From Verrucomicrobiota bacterium (GTDB lineage: Bacteria; Verrucomicrobiota; Verrucomicrobiia; Opitutales; Opitutaceae), in contig JAEYUW010000045.1 of assembly GCA_023432225.1 (NCBI GenBank), positions 124,001-188,000 of the forward strand: a DNA stretch of 64,000 bases, given 5' to 3'. Position 1 is the stretch's first letter, and the number at the start of each line of letters is the position of its first letter. The notes beneath the pieces were generated by a model. The model was not told the origin of the DNA, made no database searches, and saw only the letters and a program-made list of their open reading frames with translations. A program made the translations under genes and the position numbers. Shown one piece after another: positions 9,572-18,357 of the stretch.

Positions 9572-9572
9572 T

Positions 9573-11699
9573 TCAGGAGGGAAGCGAAGTGACGCGGCCA
9601 TCGGCCGCGATTTCGTAGAGACCGCCTTGCCAGCGCAGGCCGCGCAAAGTGGCGGTGGCATCGAGACGCTGAAGTTGCGGGTGGGCTTCGAGACGCGTGA
9701 AGCCCGGATCGAGCCCGAAGACGCCGAGGACGACCGTCTCGAAAAAGTTGCCCGCAGAGAGACAGGTCCAGTCGTTGATGTAGGGCCACTCGGTCGGCGC
9801 CTTGCGCGCGCCGCCATCGACGGTGGGCGCGGCGCTCTCGACGAAGTGCGCCTGCGAATACGGACCTTGGCGCGAGGTGGCGGCCAATCCGGGCAACCAC
9901 GCAGCGAACAGATCGGCGTGCCCGGCCTTGAGCAGAGCGCTGCCGGCGAGCGAGACCCACGCGGGGTAGGAGCCGTTCCATTGGTGATCGGGCCGCTGAG
10001 AGAAGCCGGTGTCCTCGTCTTGCGGCGAGAGCGCGGAGAGCCATGCGGTCGTCATGAGCTCGCGTTGGAAGAACGCGAGCATCTCGGCTACCTGCGGGCG
10101 CGGCAGGTCGCCGTGCAGGAAGTTCACCGTGTGGATGAAGTCCCAGATGTGCCGCACCGGCACGAGTGAACCGTCGGGGCGACGGCAGTGCCAGAAGCCT
10201 TGGCCGGCGACGTAAAGCTGCTGGATCGCGGGCACGAGGGCGTCGGCTTCGGCGCGCAAGGTCGCGGCGGTGGCGGGATCGCCGGCCCACTCGAGGACGT
10301 TGGCGGTTTCGCGGAGCGTCCAGACGTTGGCGGCGTTGAGCGAAGCGACCTCGTGTTCGTAGGTGCCGACGGCTTCGAGCAGGCTGTTGCGGTCGCCGTA
10401 ATCGGCGAGGCCGTGGCTGCGAACGAGAGTGCGGTAATGCGCGGCGCAGCCGCGCAGGTGCTCGAGCACCGTGCGTTCGCCGACGCGGTGTTGCAGCCAG
10501 GCGCGATCGCCGGTCACGCGAAGATAAACCGTGATCAGGCGCGCCATCGCATAGTCGTTGCACGAATACCAATTGCCCGTGCTGTCGCCGCTGGCGTATT
10601 CCGTGCCGAAGTGGCGGTGGATGTCGCGCTCGAGCCAGCGCTCGATCGTGCGTCGCGCGCACCGTGGATCGAGGAGAATGAGCAGGAGGGCGGAGAGCGA
10701 CCAGTCGTTGATGAAGCTCGTCGTGACCCAGTAGCGCGGCATCAGCGTCACGTAGGTGCGGCCGTGCGGCGACTCGGGATGCTCGCGCTTGAAGTAGACG
10801 GCGGTGATGACGGCGTTGAGGTAAACCGCGCGGAGTCCATCGTGTCGCGTGTGGAGCACCGGCAGGTGTCCGCTGTAACGGTCGTTGCCCGGAGTGAACA
10901 CGGCGGCGATCTCCGCGCGCCAGTCTGACTCCGCAGCCGTGATCGCGGTGGCCGGATTGCTGCGCCAAGCGGCGAAATCGGCGAGCACGGCCGCCTCATC
11001 GCGTCCGACCGCGATGAAGAAATACAGCGTGCGCGTCTCGCCGGCGGCGAGTTTTCCGGAGAAGTCGAGCCAGCGGCGCTCGATTTGGTCGGGAGCGGGC
11101 GAACATGCTTGCAGCGCGCAAGCGGTGCTCGTGCGCGACGTGAAGAGCAGGCCGTGGCCGTCAGCGGCGGTTTGAACGAGATTGCGGACGAGCGTGTGGG
11201 CGGGCGGCGTGCCGTCCCATGGCGTCGTGGAGATCGCGGGACATTCGCGGGGCGAGTAAGGCGTTTTCCAGTTTTTGTCGGAGCGGATGATGCCTTCGCC
11301 GGTCAGGATGCGGACCTGGAGAGGGCGTGCGATCGCGGCTTGATTGGTGAGATGCACCGCGACGGTCACGGTTTGGCGCCGCACACCCATGACGCAGACC
11401 GATTCGAGCGCGAAGTCGTCGTGGCGTGTCCAACGTGTGATGCGGTCGGGTCGCCACTGAAACTCAATCGGGGCGGCGGTGGTGTGGAGGCGCCGACCGT
11501 TTAACTCGAGCGCGCCGAGCCAGCTTTCGCCGAGCGAGTAGGGCGCGAACGTCAGATGCTGCACCGCGAGGATATCGGGCGCGGCTTGGAGACATCCGAG
11601 AAAATTGGTGAGAGCGGGCGGGTTGAAGAGATCGCCATTGCGGTAGACGAGGCGCGCGCTGGTGAATTCTTCCAAACCGGGGACGGAGACGGGGTTCAT
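9573..11699 (-). CDS. Cytoplasmic (alpha/alpha)6-barrel glycosidase-like protein
   Basis: 708 residues from the ATG at 11697-11699, seven bases after the M20 gene stop. The upstream extension of this frame overlaps the M20 gene and is its shadow. There is no signal peptide. Residues 1-300 form a beta-sandwich like the N-terminal domain of GH63/GH15-related enzymes. Residues ~310-640 carry helices typical of the six-hairpin toroid (RYWVTTSFINDWSLSALLL, GNWYSCNDYAMARLI, DHQWNGSYPAW, EWPYINDWTCLSAGNFF). A short C-terminal beta domain follows. This is the architecture of glucosidases, trehalases and related inverting enzymes, though I cannot place it in one GH family. It probably cleaves an imported oligosaccharide. 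Confidence 0.75.
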   Translation of the reverse strand: MNPVSVPGLEEFTSARLVYRNGDLFNPPALTNFLGCLQAAPDILAVQHLTFAPYSLGESWLGALELNGRRLHTTAAPIEFQWRPDRITRWTRHDDFALESVCVMGVRRQTVTVAVHLTNQAAIARPLQVRILTGEGIIRSDKNWKTPYSPRECPAISTTPWDGTPPAHTLVRNLVQTAADGHGLLFTSRTSTACALQACSPAPDQIERRWLDFSGKLAAGETRTLYFFIAVGRDEAAVLADFAAWRSNPATAITAAESDWRAEIAAVFTPGNDRYSGHLPVLHTRHDGLRAVYLNAVITAVYFKREHPESPHGRTYVTLMPRYWVTTSFINDWSLSALLLILLDPRCARRTIERWLERDIHRHFGTEYASGDSTGNWYSCNDYAMARLITVYLRVTGDRAWLQHRVGERTVLEHLRGCAAHYRTLVRSHGLADYGDRNSLLEAVGTYEHEVASLNAANVWTLRETANVLEWAGDPATAATLRAEADALVPAIQQLYVAGQGFWHCRRPDGSLVPVRHIWDFIHTVNFLHGDLPRPQVAEMLAFFQRELMTTAWLSALSPQDEDTGFSQRPDHQWNGSYPAWVSLAGSALLKAGHADLFAAWLPGLAATSRQGPYSQAHFVESAAPTVDGGARKAPTEWPYINDWTCLSAGNFFETVVLGVFGLDPGFTRLEAHPQLQRLDATATLRGLRWQGGLYEIAADGRVTSLPS

Positions 11700-11706
11700 G
11701 AAAAGA

Positions 11707-12852
11707 TCAAACGGGCAACCGAAGGCAGGCGCCGTAGAGAGCGGCGGCGCGGGCGAGTTCGGTGCGGTGCAGCCACTCGTCCTTCGTGTGTGCTTGCGCA
11801 ATGTCGCCGGGGCCCAGCACGAGGACCGGCGCTCCGGCGGCGGCGTAGTGGCTGGCGTCGGTGGCGTAAGGCGCGCCGGCGGGAGCGGGGTCGAGACCGA
11901 CGGCGCGAAACGCCGGCTCCATCCAAGTGCGCAGCGCGGTCGAATTTCCCGGCGGCAGTGGCGGCGCGAGGTAGAGTTCGTCGTGTTCGACTTCGAGGCC
12001 GGCGAGTGCGGCGTCGCGTTGCACGAGAATGTCGTCCGCGGATTCACCCGGCACGAGACGGCGATCAACCGTGATCTCGCAGCGGTCGGGGATGATGTTC
12101 GACGCCGTGCCGCCGTGGATGGTGTTAATGCTCGCGGCCGCGCGACCGGTGAGGGGAAAATCGCGATTCGCCAGCGGCACGAAACGCTCCTCGAGTCGCG
12201 CCACCACTTCGAGCATGGCGCGGATGGCGGAGCGGCCGCGCGACGGATCAGCGGAGTGCGCGGCGACGCCGCGCGTGATCGTGCGCCAGCGCAGGGCGCC
12301 ATTGTGGGCGACGAGCGGACGCAGCTGGGTGGGCTCGCCCACGACGATGCCGCGGAGGTTCGCGAATTCGCGCAGATGTTGTTGGGCGAACGCCTGCGCG
12401 CCGGTCATCCGCGCTTCTTCATCGAGCACGAACAACACGCCGGCATTGCGCGGGGCGCTGGATTCGCGGGCGAATTCCTTCAGGGCCCAAAGCATGGCGG
12501 CACCCGAGCCTTTGGTGTCACAGGTGCCGCGACCATGAAGCCGCTCGCCTTGCACGGTGAGTTCGAAGGGCGGCACGGTCATGCCGTCGACGCTCACCGT
12601 ATCGAGATGGCTCTCGAAAAGCAGCCATTCGGCGTTCGGCGAAACCTCATGGCTGACGAGAAGATTGTCGCGGCCGTGCCCAACGGAAAGGCGTCGCGTG
12701 CGGAGTCCCCAGCCATGCGCGATGCGCGCGATCTCGTCGGCGAGCGCTGTTTCGCCACCACGCGGACCGCCAAACGATTCGTTCACGGTGTTGAACGACA
12801 CGAGGCGGGCGAGCAGTGATTCGCAGGAAGTCGGCAGATTCGGGGATTTCAT
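11707..12852 (-). CDS. M20-family metallohydrolase (ArgE/DapE type)
   Basis: 381 residues from the ATG at 12850-12852. The dinuclear zinc site is complete: ESHLDTV (His and Asp, residue ~82), GRGTCDTKG with the bridging Asp near 109, the catalytic pair in LDEEA near 144, VGEPT near 170 and the terminal ligand in AHTKDEW near 356. A dimerisation insert lies between residues 185 and 300 (INTIHGGTASNIIPD). It is cytoplasmic and hydrolyses an amide: acetylornithine deacetylase, succinyl-diaminopimelate desuccinylase or a carboxypeptidase-like reaction. As the first gene of a unit with a glycosidase, an exported unknown and an esterase, a deacylase of an N-acylated sugar or peptide is possible. 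No arginine or lysine biosynthesis genes are adjacent. Confidence 0.9.
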   Translation of the reverse strand: MKSPNLPTSCESLLARLVSFNTVNESFGGPRGGETALADEIARIAHGWGLRTRRLSVGHGRDNLLVSHEVSPNAEWLLFESHLDTVSVDGMTVPPFELTVQGERLHGRGTCDTKGSGAAMLWALKEFARESSAPRNAGVLFVLDEEARMTGAQAFAQQHLREFANLRGIVVGEPTQLRPLVAHNGALRWRTITRGVAAHSADPSRGRSAIRAMLEVVARLEERFVPLANRDFPLTGRAAASINTIHGGTASNIIPDRCEITVDRRLVPGESADDILVQRDAALAGLEVEHDELYLAPPLPPGNSTALRTWMEPAFRAVGLDPAPAGAPYATDASHYAAAGAPVLVLGPGDIAQAHTKDEWLHRTELARAAALYGACLRLPV

Positions 12853-12893
12853 CTGGCGTGACAAGAAGCCTCCCGTGCGGCGCCTGAAAGCCA

Positions 12894-12912
12894 AATGAAA
12901 ATGAATGAAAAT
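12894..12912. promoter_or_regulatory. Tandem AATGAAAAT repeat ahead of the M20 unit
   Basis: Two 9-bp copies of AATGAAAAT with a period of 10 bp lie in the 81-bp gap between the end of the RACE gene and the start of the M20 gene, about 43 bp upstream of the latter. A similarly spaced pair (ATGAAAA, period 10) occurs at 45827-45843. It could be an activator site or simply AT-rich promoter DNA. Confidence 0.3.
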
Positions 12913-12933
12913 TACCCGGCGTGAAACGGGGTC

Positions 12934-14547
12934 TTACGGGAGACTGAGATGATCAATATAAGCGTCCTCGAAGCCGGGCTGGAGGTTGAGTTCGATCGTC
13001 TCGTGTCGGTGGGCGGCAGCGGACATTACCTCAAGGAGGCTGCGATCCTGCAACGCGAGGAACGCTCCGCCGAGGGAGGTGTTGCCCACGACTTTGATCT
13101 GTTTCGGTGAGAAGCCGGGCAGCAGACCGCAGCCAATCGCGTGCTCGGGCGACAAATGTCGGCCGAAGCCACCGGCGAGATAGACTGTCTTCACGTTGGC
13201 CGCGCGCAGGCCGAGAATGCCGAGCAATGTCTGCACTCCGGCGGCGATGGCGGCTTTGGCCTGCAACAGACTCGCGACGTCTGGTTCAGAGAAAAATACG
13301 GAACCGTGACCGTGAGGGTGTAACTTGAGGCGTTGCCCATATTGGCTGAGCTCGAAGTGCTCGGCGTGTGCCGCCACGAAGGTCGGATCGAAACGCCCGC
13401 TGGGCAGCAAGAGTCCCGCGCGCCGGCCTTCCCAGAGCAAATCGATGTAAGCCGAGCCGCAGACGCCGGTCGGATGCGAGGCGTGGCCGATGATTTGCGT
13501 GCGAATGGAGAAAGGATCGTTGGCGATGGCGACGCGCTCGATAGCGCCGTGCACGGCGCGAGTGCCGCTGCTCAGCCCGGCGCCTTCGAACGCCGGGCCC
13601 GCCGCCGTGGCGCAGCCGATGAGACGCCCGCCAGCGGAAGCGAGTATTTCCCCGTTGGTGCCCACGTCGATAAGGACGCTGGGTTCGCGGTCGTAGACCA
13701 TGCCGGTGGCGACCAGTCCCGCAGCGAGGTCGGCGCCGACGTAAGCGGCGGGGCTCGGCAACAGATGAACCGTCGCTTCTGCGCCACCGAAGCGCAGCCC
13801 GAGTTGACCCGGTGCGAAGATGCGATGTTCGAGGAAGACGGGACGAAACGGGTGCGTTCCCATCGGAGTGGGGTCCACGCCGGCGAGCAGGTGCTGCATC
13901 GTGGTGTTGCCTGCGACCGTCATTGCACCGACCTCCGCGAGATCGATGCGCGCCTCTCTCGCGGCGCGCTCCAGGAGTGGCTGGACCGTTTCCGCGGCGA
14001 CGGCCTGCTGCAGGCAAGTGACGGCGCCGGATTCGGAGGAACAGAGCTGTATCCGTGTGACGACGTCTTCCCCGAATCGCACTTGGGCGTTAAAAGCGCT
14101 CGCCTCGGCGAGCACCTGGCCGCTGAACAAATCACACAGCAGGAGCGCGACGGTCGTCGTGCCGACATCGACCGCAGCGCCGTAGCGCGCCGGCGTGAGC
14201 GGATCGAGGCACCAAGGAACTCCCAACTGAAATTCGGAGACCACCGCAGGCGCGTGCCGCAAGTGCGAGCGAGCGGGCACGTTGATCGCGGCTTCGTCGG
14301 CCTGCAGGCGATGCTGACACGCTTTCACCGTGGCGGGCGCGGTGTGCGGTTGGCCCGCGGCGTCGAGCAGCGTGCCGGCGGTCAGCTGAATTTCGCAGCC
14401 GCGACAGAGTCCGCGTCCACCGCAGCGGGTGTTGAGCGGGAGTTCGCGACGCGCCAGCAAGTCGGCGAGGTTGCTCGTGGCCTCCTGGGACGTCAGCGTC
14501 CACGCGGTTGCCTCACCGGCGTGCTCAACGATCAGTCGTGGATGCAT
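12934..14547 (-). CDS. Reductive activator of corrinoid enzymes (RACE/RamA-like, 2Fe-2S plus ASKHA domain)
   Basis: 537 residues from the ATG at 14545-14547; a GTG nine codons upstream is less likely. The N-terminus is a plant-type 2Fe-2S ferredoxin domain: the cysteine ladder RCGGRGLCRGC sits near residues 42-52, with the fourth Cys in KACQHRL near 80. From residue ~125 a DUF4445/ASKHA domain follows with GAAVDVGTTTVA, AGNTTM, IDVGTNGE, GPAFEGAG and LAGGFG. This is the architecture of proteins that use ATP and a low-potential electron to reduce an oxidised Co(II) corrinoid back to Co(I). It is preceded by, and overlaps by 23 bp, a DUF1638 gene. Both are divergent from the corrinoid protein they presumably reactivate. 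A full-length cluster-bearing RACE is present, so the locus looks functional. Confidence 0.93.
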   Translation of the reverse strand: MHPRLIVEHAGEATAWTLTSQEATSNLADLLARRELPLNTRCGGRGLCRGCEIQLTAGTLLDAAGQPHTAPATVKACQHRLQADEAAINVPARSHLRHAPAVVSEFQLGVPWCLDPLTPARYGAAVDVGTTTVALLLCDLFSGQVLAEASAFNAQVRFGEDVVTRIQLCSSESGAVTCLQQAVAAETVQPLLERAAREARIDLAEVGAMTVAGNTTMQHLLAGVDPTPMGTHPFRPVFLEHRIFAPGQLGLRFGGAEATVHLLPSPAAYVGADLAAGLVATGMVYDREPSVLIDVGTNGEILASAGGRLIGCATAAGPAFEGAGLSSGTRAVHGAIERVAIANDPFSIRTQIIGHASHPTGVCGSAYIDLLWEGRRAGLLLPSGRFDPTFVAAHAEHFELSQYGQRLKLHPHGHGSVFFSEPDVASLLQAKAAIAAGVQTLLGILGLRAANVKTVYLAGGFGRHLSPEHAIGCGLLPGFSPKQIKVVGNTSLGGAFLALQDRSLLEVMSAAAHRHETIELNLQPGFEDAYIDHLSLP

Positions 14548-15286
14548 GCGCGGGCGACGGGTCGGGTTCAGCACGAATGATGGTGTCGTCCGCGGTCAGA
14601 CGGATCGAGTGGTGGGGCGGCACGAGGAGAAAGCGGCGCTCGTCCCATGGGCCATCGAGCAACGCCGTCAACAGCGCCGGATCGCCGCGCACGTGATCGA
14701 AGGTCCAGCCGAGGCATTGCGCGCAATGCTGCGTGTAGGCGATGTCGCGCGCGGTTTCGTTGATGCCGAGTCCGACGTAGGTGGCGCGCGAGTAGTTCGC
14801 GATCCAGTGCTGCTCCATCTCCATCAGGTAATCGACATCTTCGGGTTCAAACTTCGCGGCGTATTCTGCGCGCAGACGCGCCTCGCGATCGGGTCCGGGC
14901 GGAGCGGCGCTCTTGATCCAGCCCGGCGTATACCAATAGGTGCCCGGATGACGTTGGATGTAGTCTGCGTAGCGATCCTTGTCGCCGAGGAAGAGCGTCA
15001 CGCAATCATGCGCGCGGGCGATGATGATTGGAGCGCGCGCGTGCCGGAGATTTTCCACGCCGCGGCTGCACATTCCGTAGACGAGTGCGATGGCATCGAT
15101 CGAAGGGTCGGCCTCGGCACGATCCACCGCGAGCTGCAACTCGCGCTGCAGGCGCATCGGTTCATTGTGCAGACCCTGCGGCAGGACGTCGATGCGGCGC
15201 ACGTGCGGACGAGTCGCGGCGAGCGAGCGAACTTCGTCCTCCAACACAGCGCAGGCGATGACGGCGAGAGCGGATGAGCTATGCAT
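14525..15286 (-). CDS. DUF1638 protein associated with corrinoid methyltransferases
   Basis: 253 residues from the ATG at 15284-15286. It shows the DUF1638 signature elements: an ACAVLEDE opening, LPQGLHN, IALVYGMCSRGVENLRH, ARAHDCVTLFLGDKDRY and GTYWYTPGWI. The conserved Cys and His residues in these motifs are consistent with metal or cofactor binding. The family is commonly found beside B12-dependent methyltransferase genes, but its biochemical role is not established. Here its 3' end overlaps the RACE gene by 23 bp, suggesting co-translation. It is divergent from the corrinoid protein across 86 bp. Confidence 0.88.
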   Translation of the reverse strand: MHSSSALAVIACAVLEDEVRSLAATRPHVRRIDVLPQGLHNEPMRLQRELQLAVDRAEADPSIDAIALVYGMCSRGVENLRHARAPIIIARAHDCVTLFLGDKDRYADYIQRHPGTYWYTPGWIKSAAPPGPDREARLRAEYAAKFEPEDVDYLMEMEQHWIANYSRATYVGLGINETARDIAYTQHCAQCLGWTFDHVRGDPALLTALLDGPWDERRFLLVPPHHSIRLTADDTIIRAEPDPSPAHASTTDR

Positions 15287-15295
15287 ATGTTGCGA

Positions 15296-15305
15296 TGAAA
15301 TTTCA
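15296..15305. promoter_or_regulatory. Palindrome TGAAATTTCA in the divergent B12-locus promoter region
   Basis: A perfect 10-bp palindrome lies inside the 86-bp gap between the divergent DUF1638/RACE and corrinoid-protein operons, 9 bp upstream of the DUF1638 start. A near-identical 11-bp palindrome (TGAAATTTTCA) lies upstream of the LacI gene at 44906-44916. The position would allow one regulator to control both directions. The gap is too short for a cobalamin or SAM riboswitch. Confidence 0.35.
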
Positions 15306-15372
15306 GGCCGATGCGCAGTGAATTTTGGGTTATCTGCTTTGCAGCGCGAGGCTCGATTGCAGAATTGCGCGC

Positions 15373-16008
15373 ATGCCCCAATTATCCGAACTCACGGATG
15401 CGGTCACCGCCGGGAAAAAGAATGAGGTGGTGCGAATTACTCAGGAATTGCTGGCCGCCGGTGTGGCCCCGCAAGCGATCGTCGAGCAAGGGCTCGTGCC
15501 CGGCATGGGCATCGTCGGCGAGCGATTCAAGCGGAACGAAATCTTCGTGCCCGAGATGCTGATCGCTGCACGTGCGATGAAAGAGTCGCTCAAGCTGCTC
15601 GAGCCGTTGCTCGCTCGCGCCGGCATCACGCCGAAATACACGGCGGTGATCGGCACGGTGCAAGGCGACCTGCACGACATCGGCAAGAACCTCGTCGCGA
15701 TGATGTGGCGCGGGGCGAATTTCAACATCGTTGACCTCGGCACGAATGTCTCGCCGGAGAAATACGTCGAAGCGGCCCGGCAACACGGTGCGCATCTCGT
15801 CGGTCTCTCGGCGTTGCTGACAACGACGATGCCCGCAATGAAAGCCACGGTGGACGCGCTCCGCGCCGCGGGCTTGAGCGGAGTAAAGATCATGGTGGGC
15901 GGTGCGCCCGTGACGGAGCAATTCGCCCGCGAGATCGGCGCTGATGCCTACGCGGCGGATGCCGGCAGTGCGGTCGACGTGGCGAAGTCGCTCGTTGAAG
16001 CCGCCTGA
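15373..16008 (+). CDS. Corrinoid (B12-binding) protein, MtbC/MtaC/MetH-module type
   Basis: 211 residues from the ATG at 15373. Residues 1-85 are the helical cap (B12-binding_2: LLAAGVAPQAIVEQGLVPGMGIVGERF, then FVPEMLIAARAM). From residue 90 the Rossmann-like cobalamin domain follows, with the lower-ligand motif GDLHDIGKN (His near residue 100), then VDLGTNVSPE, SALLTTTMPAM and a GGAP strand. This matches stand-alone corrinoid carriers of methylamine, methanol and related methyltransferase systems, and equals the B12 module of MetH without its other domains. It starts the plus-strand operon and is followed after 9 bp by the first UroD-family gene. It carries the methyl group between the methyltransferases and homocysteine. 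Confidence 0.95.
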   Translation: MPQLSELTDAVTAGKKNEVVRITQELLAAGVAPQAIVEQGLVPGMGIVGERFKRNEIFVPEMLIAARAMKESLKLLEPLLARAGITPKYTAVIGTVQGDLHDIGKNLVAMMWRGANFNIVDLGTNVSPEKYVEAARQHGAHLVGLSALLTTTMPAMKATVDALRAAGLSGVKIMVGGAPVTEQFAREIGADAYAADAGSAVDVAKSLVEAA

Positions 16009-16017
16009 GGGCCCGCG

Positions 16018-17271
16018 ATGACGTCGCGCGAGAAACTGAAAGCGGCGCTCGCGCATCGGCCCGGTCCGGTGGCGGTCGATTTCGGCAGCACGGGCGTCAC
16101 GGGGATTCACGTCAGCTGTGTGGCTGCGCTGCGTCGGCATTTCGGACTGCCGGAGCATCCGGTGAAGGTGTGGGAACCGTTTCAGATGTTGGGCGAGATC
16201 GAGCCTGACCTCGTCGAGGCGCTCGGCAGCGATGTGATTGGCGTGAGCGGGCGCGGCACGATGTTTGGCTTTCCGCTGGAGGGTTGGCACGAGTGGCGCA
16301 CGCCGTGGGGGCAGATCGTGCAGGTGCCCGCGGGATTTCGTCCGCGCGAAGAGGCGACGGGCGACGTCTATCTGTTTCCCGAAGGTGACACCTCGGCCGC
16401 GGCGAGCGGGCACATGCCGGCGGGTGGCTACTTTTTTGATGCGATCGTGCGGCAGCCGCCGCTGGAGGAGGACAAGCTCGACCCGCGTGACAACTGCGAG
16501 GAGTTCAAGCCGCTGACGGCGGAGGACATCGCGCATTGGCAGCGCGAGATCGCGCGCGTGTGTGGAAGCGAATTTGGCGTCCATGCGAGTTTCGGCGGCA
16601 CGGGCTTCGGCGACATCGCGCTGGTGCCGGCGGCGTTTCTTAAACAGCCGCGCGGCATTCGCGACATCACGGAGTGGTATGTCTCGCTCGTCGAGCGGCC
16701 GGACTACATCCACGCGGTGTTCGATTACCAGTGCGAGGTGGCGCTGAAGAATCTGGAAACGTTCGCGCGGATCGCGGGCGATGAAGTGGATGTGCTCTTC
16801 ATCTGTGGCACGGACTTTGGGACGCAGGCGTCACAGTTCTGCTCGGGGGCGACCTTCGATGAGCTGTGGGCGCCGTATTATCGCCGCGTCAACGACTGGG
16901 TGCACCGGCACACGCGCTGGAAGACGTTCAAGCATTCCTGCGGGGCGGTGTATCCGCTAGTCGAGCGCTTCATTGACGTTGGTTTCGACATCTTGAATCC
17001 CGTGCAATGCTCCGCGGTCGGCATGGCGCCGGAGCGACTGAAACAGGAGTTCGGCTCCCGGCTCGTGTTCTGGGGCGGTGGCGTGGACACGCAGCGGACC
17101 TTGCCGTTCGGCACACCGGAAGCGGTGCGCGCCGAGGTGATGGAACGGCTGCGGGTTTTCGCGCCGGGCGGCGGCTTCGTGTTCAATACGATTCACAACA
17201 TCCAGGCCCGCACGCCGGTCGCCAACATCGTCGCGATGTGCGACGCGATTCGCGATTTCAACCGCGGCTGA
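16018..17271 (+). CDS. Uroporphyrinogen-decarboxylase-family corrinoid methyltransferase, copy 1 (Zn motif present)
   Basis: 417 residues. It has the UroD TIM-barrel fold used by MtaA/MtbA-like methyltransferases: an opening MTSREKLKAALAH, VAVDFGSTGVTG, a middle GTDFGTQ and a late FVFNTIHNIQ strand. The likely zinc-thiolate ligands are HSC at residue ~305 and a Cys about 24 residues later in NPVQCSA, the arrangement used by methylcobamide:thiol methyltransferases. It could move a methyl group from a donor to the corrinoid, or from the corrinoid to a thiol. It sits immediately downstream of the corrinoid protein and 11 bp before a second, divergent UroD paralogue. The substrate is unknown. True heme-pathway UroD is unlikely given length, motif and neighbours. 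Confidence 0.88.
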   Translation: MTSREKLKAALAHRPGPVAVDFGSTGVTGIHVSCVAALRRHFGLPEHPVKVWEPFQMLGEIEPDLVEALGSDVIGVSGRGTMFGFPLEGWHEWRTPWGQIVQVPAGFRPREEATGDVYLFPEGDTSAAASGHMPAGGYFFDAIVRQPPLEEDKLDPRDNCEEFKPLTAEDIAHWQREIARVCGSEFGVHASFGGTGFGDIALVPAAFLKQPRGIRDITEWYVSLVERPDYIHAVFDYQCEVALKNLETFARIAGDEVDVLFICGTDFGTQASQFCSGATFDELWAPYYRRVNDWVHRHTRWKTFKHSCGAVYPLVERFIDVGFDILNPVQCSAVGMAPERLKQEFGSRLVFWGGGVDTQRTLPFGTPEAVRAEVMERLRVFAPGGGFVFNTIHNIQARTPVANIVAMCDAIRDFNRG

Positions 17272-17282
17272 AACCCTCTGCC

Positions 17283-18347
17283 ATGTCTCGTCAATTCTTT
17301 CTCGATCTCGCCGCGCGGCGGCACCGCATGCCGATCGGCACGGACCTGATTCTGCACCAGCAGGCCGATCCGGCCGCCATCCTGCTCGATGGTTCGCGGC
17401 TCGGGGCGGTGGTGGCGCAAGCGGCGCGCGAGTTTGGCACGCCGCTCGGTTTGATGCTGATGGACCTCAAGGTCGAGAAAGCGGCCATCGCCCGGCGCTT
17501 CGGTGTCCCGTCGGAACAGGCGGACACGTTTCATTTCGACACGGCTCCAGACGCGGCGCAGCGGCGGGATTTTAGTGCGACCTTGGCGCAGGCGGACGCG
17601 ACGCCGCGCATGGCGGCCAATCTGGGAGCGCTGCGATTTCTCGCGCACAGCACCGATTTGATTCCCGCCGGCATGTCGATCGGGCCGTTCTCGCTGCTGA
17701 CGAAGCTGCTCGCGGACCCGATCACTCCGGTGTTCCTCGCCGGGAGTGGCGCCACCGGTGACGACGAGCCGGAGGTGGCGCTGCTCGAGGCGGCGCTGGA
17801 AATCAGTCTGGCGTTCACGCTCGATTATGTGCGTCGGCAAATCGACGCCGGGGCGCGTGTGATGTTCATCGCGGAGCCGGCGGCGAACAAAGTCTACCTG
17901 TCGCCGAACCAACTCGAGTCGGGCAGCGGCATTCTTGAACGCTTCGTGCTCGAGCCCAACCGCCGCATCGCGGAGCTGCTCGCTGCGCGCGGCGTCGATC
18001 ACGTGTTTCACTGCTGCGGCGAACTCGTGGACCCGATTTTGGCCGGCTTCGCGACCCTCCGTCCGGCAATGCTCAGCCTCGGCAGTTCGCGGCAGTTGTG
18101 GTCGGACGCCGCGCGCGTGCCGCGCGACATCGTGCTCTACGGCAACCTGCCGTCGAAACAGTTTTACTCCGACGAGCTGATGCCGCAGTCGCGGGTGCGG
18201 GAACTCGTCGCGCAGCTGGATGAAGCGATGCGGGCCAGCGCGCACCCGTTCATCCTCGGCACCGAGTGCGATACGTTGCACGTGCCGGGCGCGGGAGAAA
18301 CGATCCTGCGCAAAGTCCGCTGCCTGCTCGAGCCGGCGACGGCCTGA
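17283..18347 (+). CDS. Uroporphyrinogen-decarboxylase-family protein, copy 2
   Basis: 354 residues from the ATG at 17283, chosen because the longer frame overlaps the preceding gene. It is a UroD-like barrel with MPIGTDLILHQQ near the start, PAGMSIGPFSLLTKLL (residue ~125), FIAEPAANKVYLSP (~200) and the probable Zn-binding HCCGE at residue ~242, ending in an ILGTECDTLHVPG strand. This sequence differs strongly from its two neighbours, so the three UroD genes are unlikely to be recent duplicates and may handle different steps or donors. It is 10 bp upstream of the homocysteine methyltransferase gene. Confidence 0.85.
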   Translation: MSRQFFLDLAARRHRMPIGTDLILHQQADPAAILLDGSRLGAVVAQAAREFGTPLGLMLMDLKVEKAAIARRFGVPSEQADTFHFDTAPDAAQRRDFSATLAQADATPRMAANLGALRFLAHSTDLIPAGMSIGPFSLLTKLLADPITPVFLAGSGATGDDEPEVALLEAALEISLAFTLDYVRRQIDAGARVMFIAEPAANKVYLSPNQLESGSGILERFVLEPNRRIAELLAARGVDHVFHCCGELVDPILAGFATLRPAMLSLGSSRQLWSDAARVPRDIVLYGNLPSKQFYSDELMPQSRVRELVAQLDEAMRASAHPFILGTECDTLHVPGAGETILRKVRCLLEPATA

Positions 18348-18357
18348 ATCTTTCGCA

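Noticed and set aside
12913..12933. Weak CCCG/CGGG stem after the RACE gene
   Set aside because: A 4-bp stem with an interrupted T stretch is too weak to call a terminator.
15287..15372. Cobalamin or SAM riboswitch ahead of the corrinoid operon
   Set aside because: The 86-bp gap is too short and shows no conserved B12-box sequence or multi-stem pattern.
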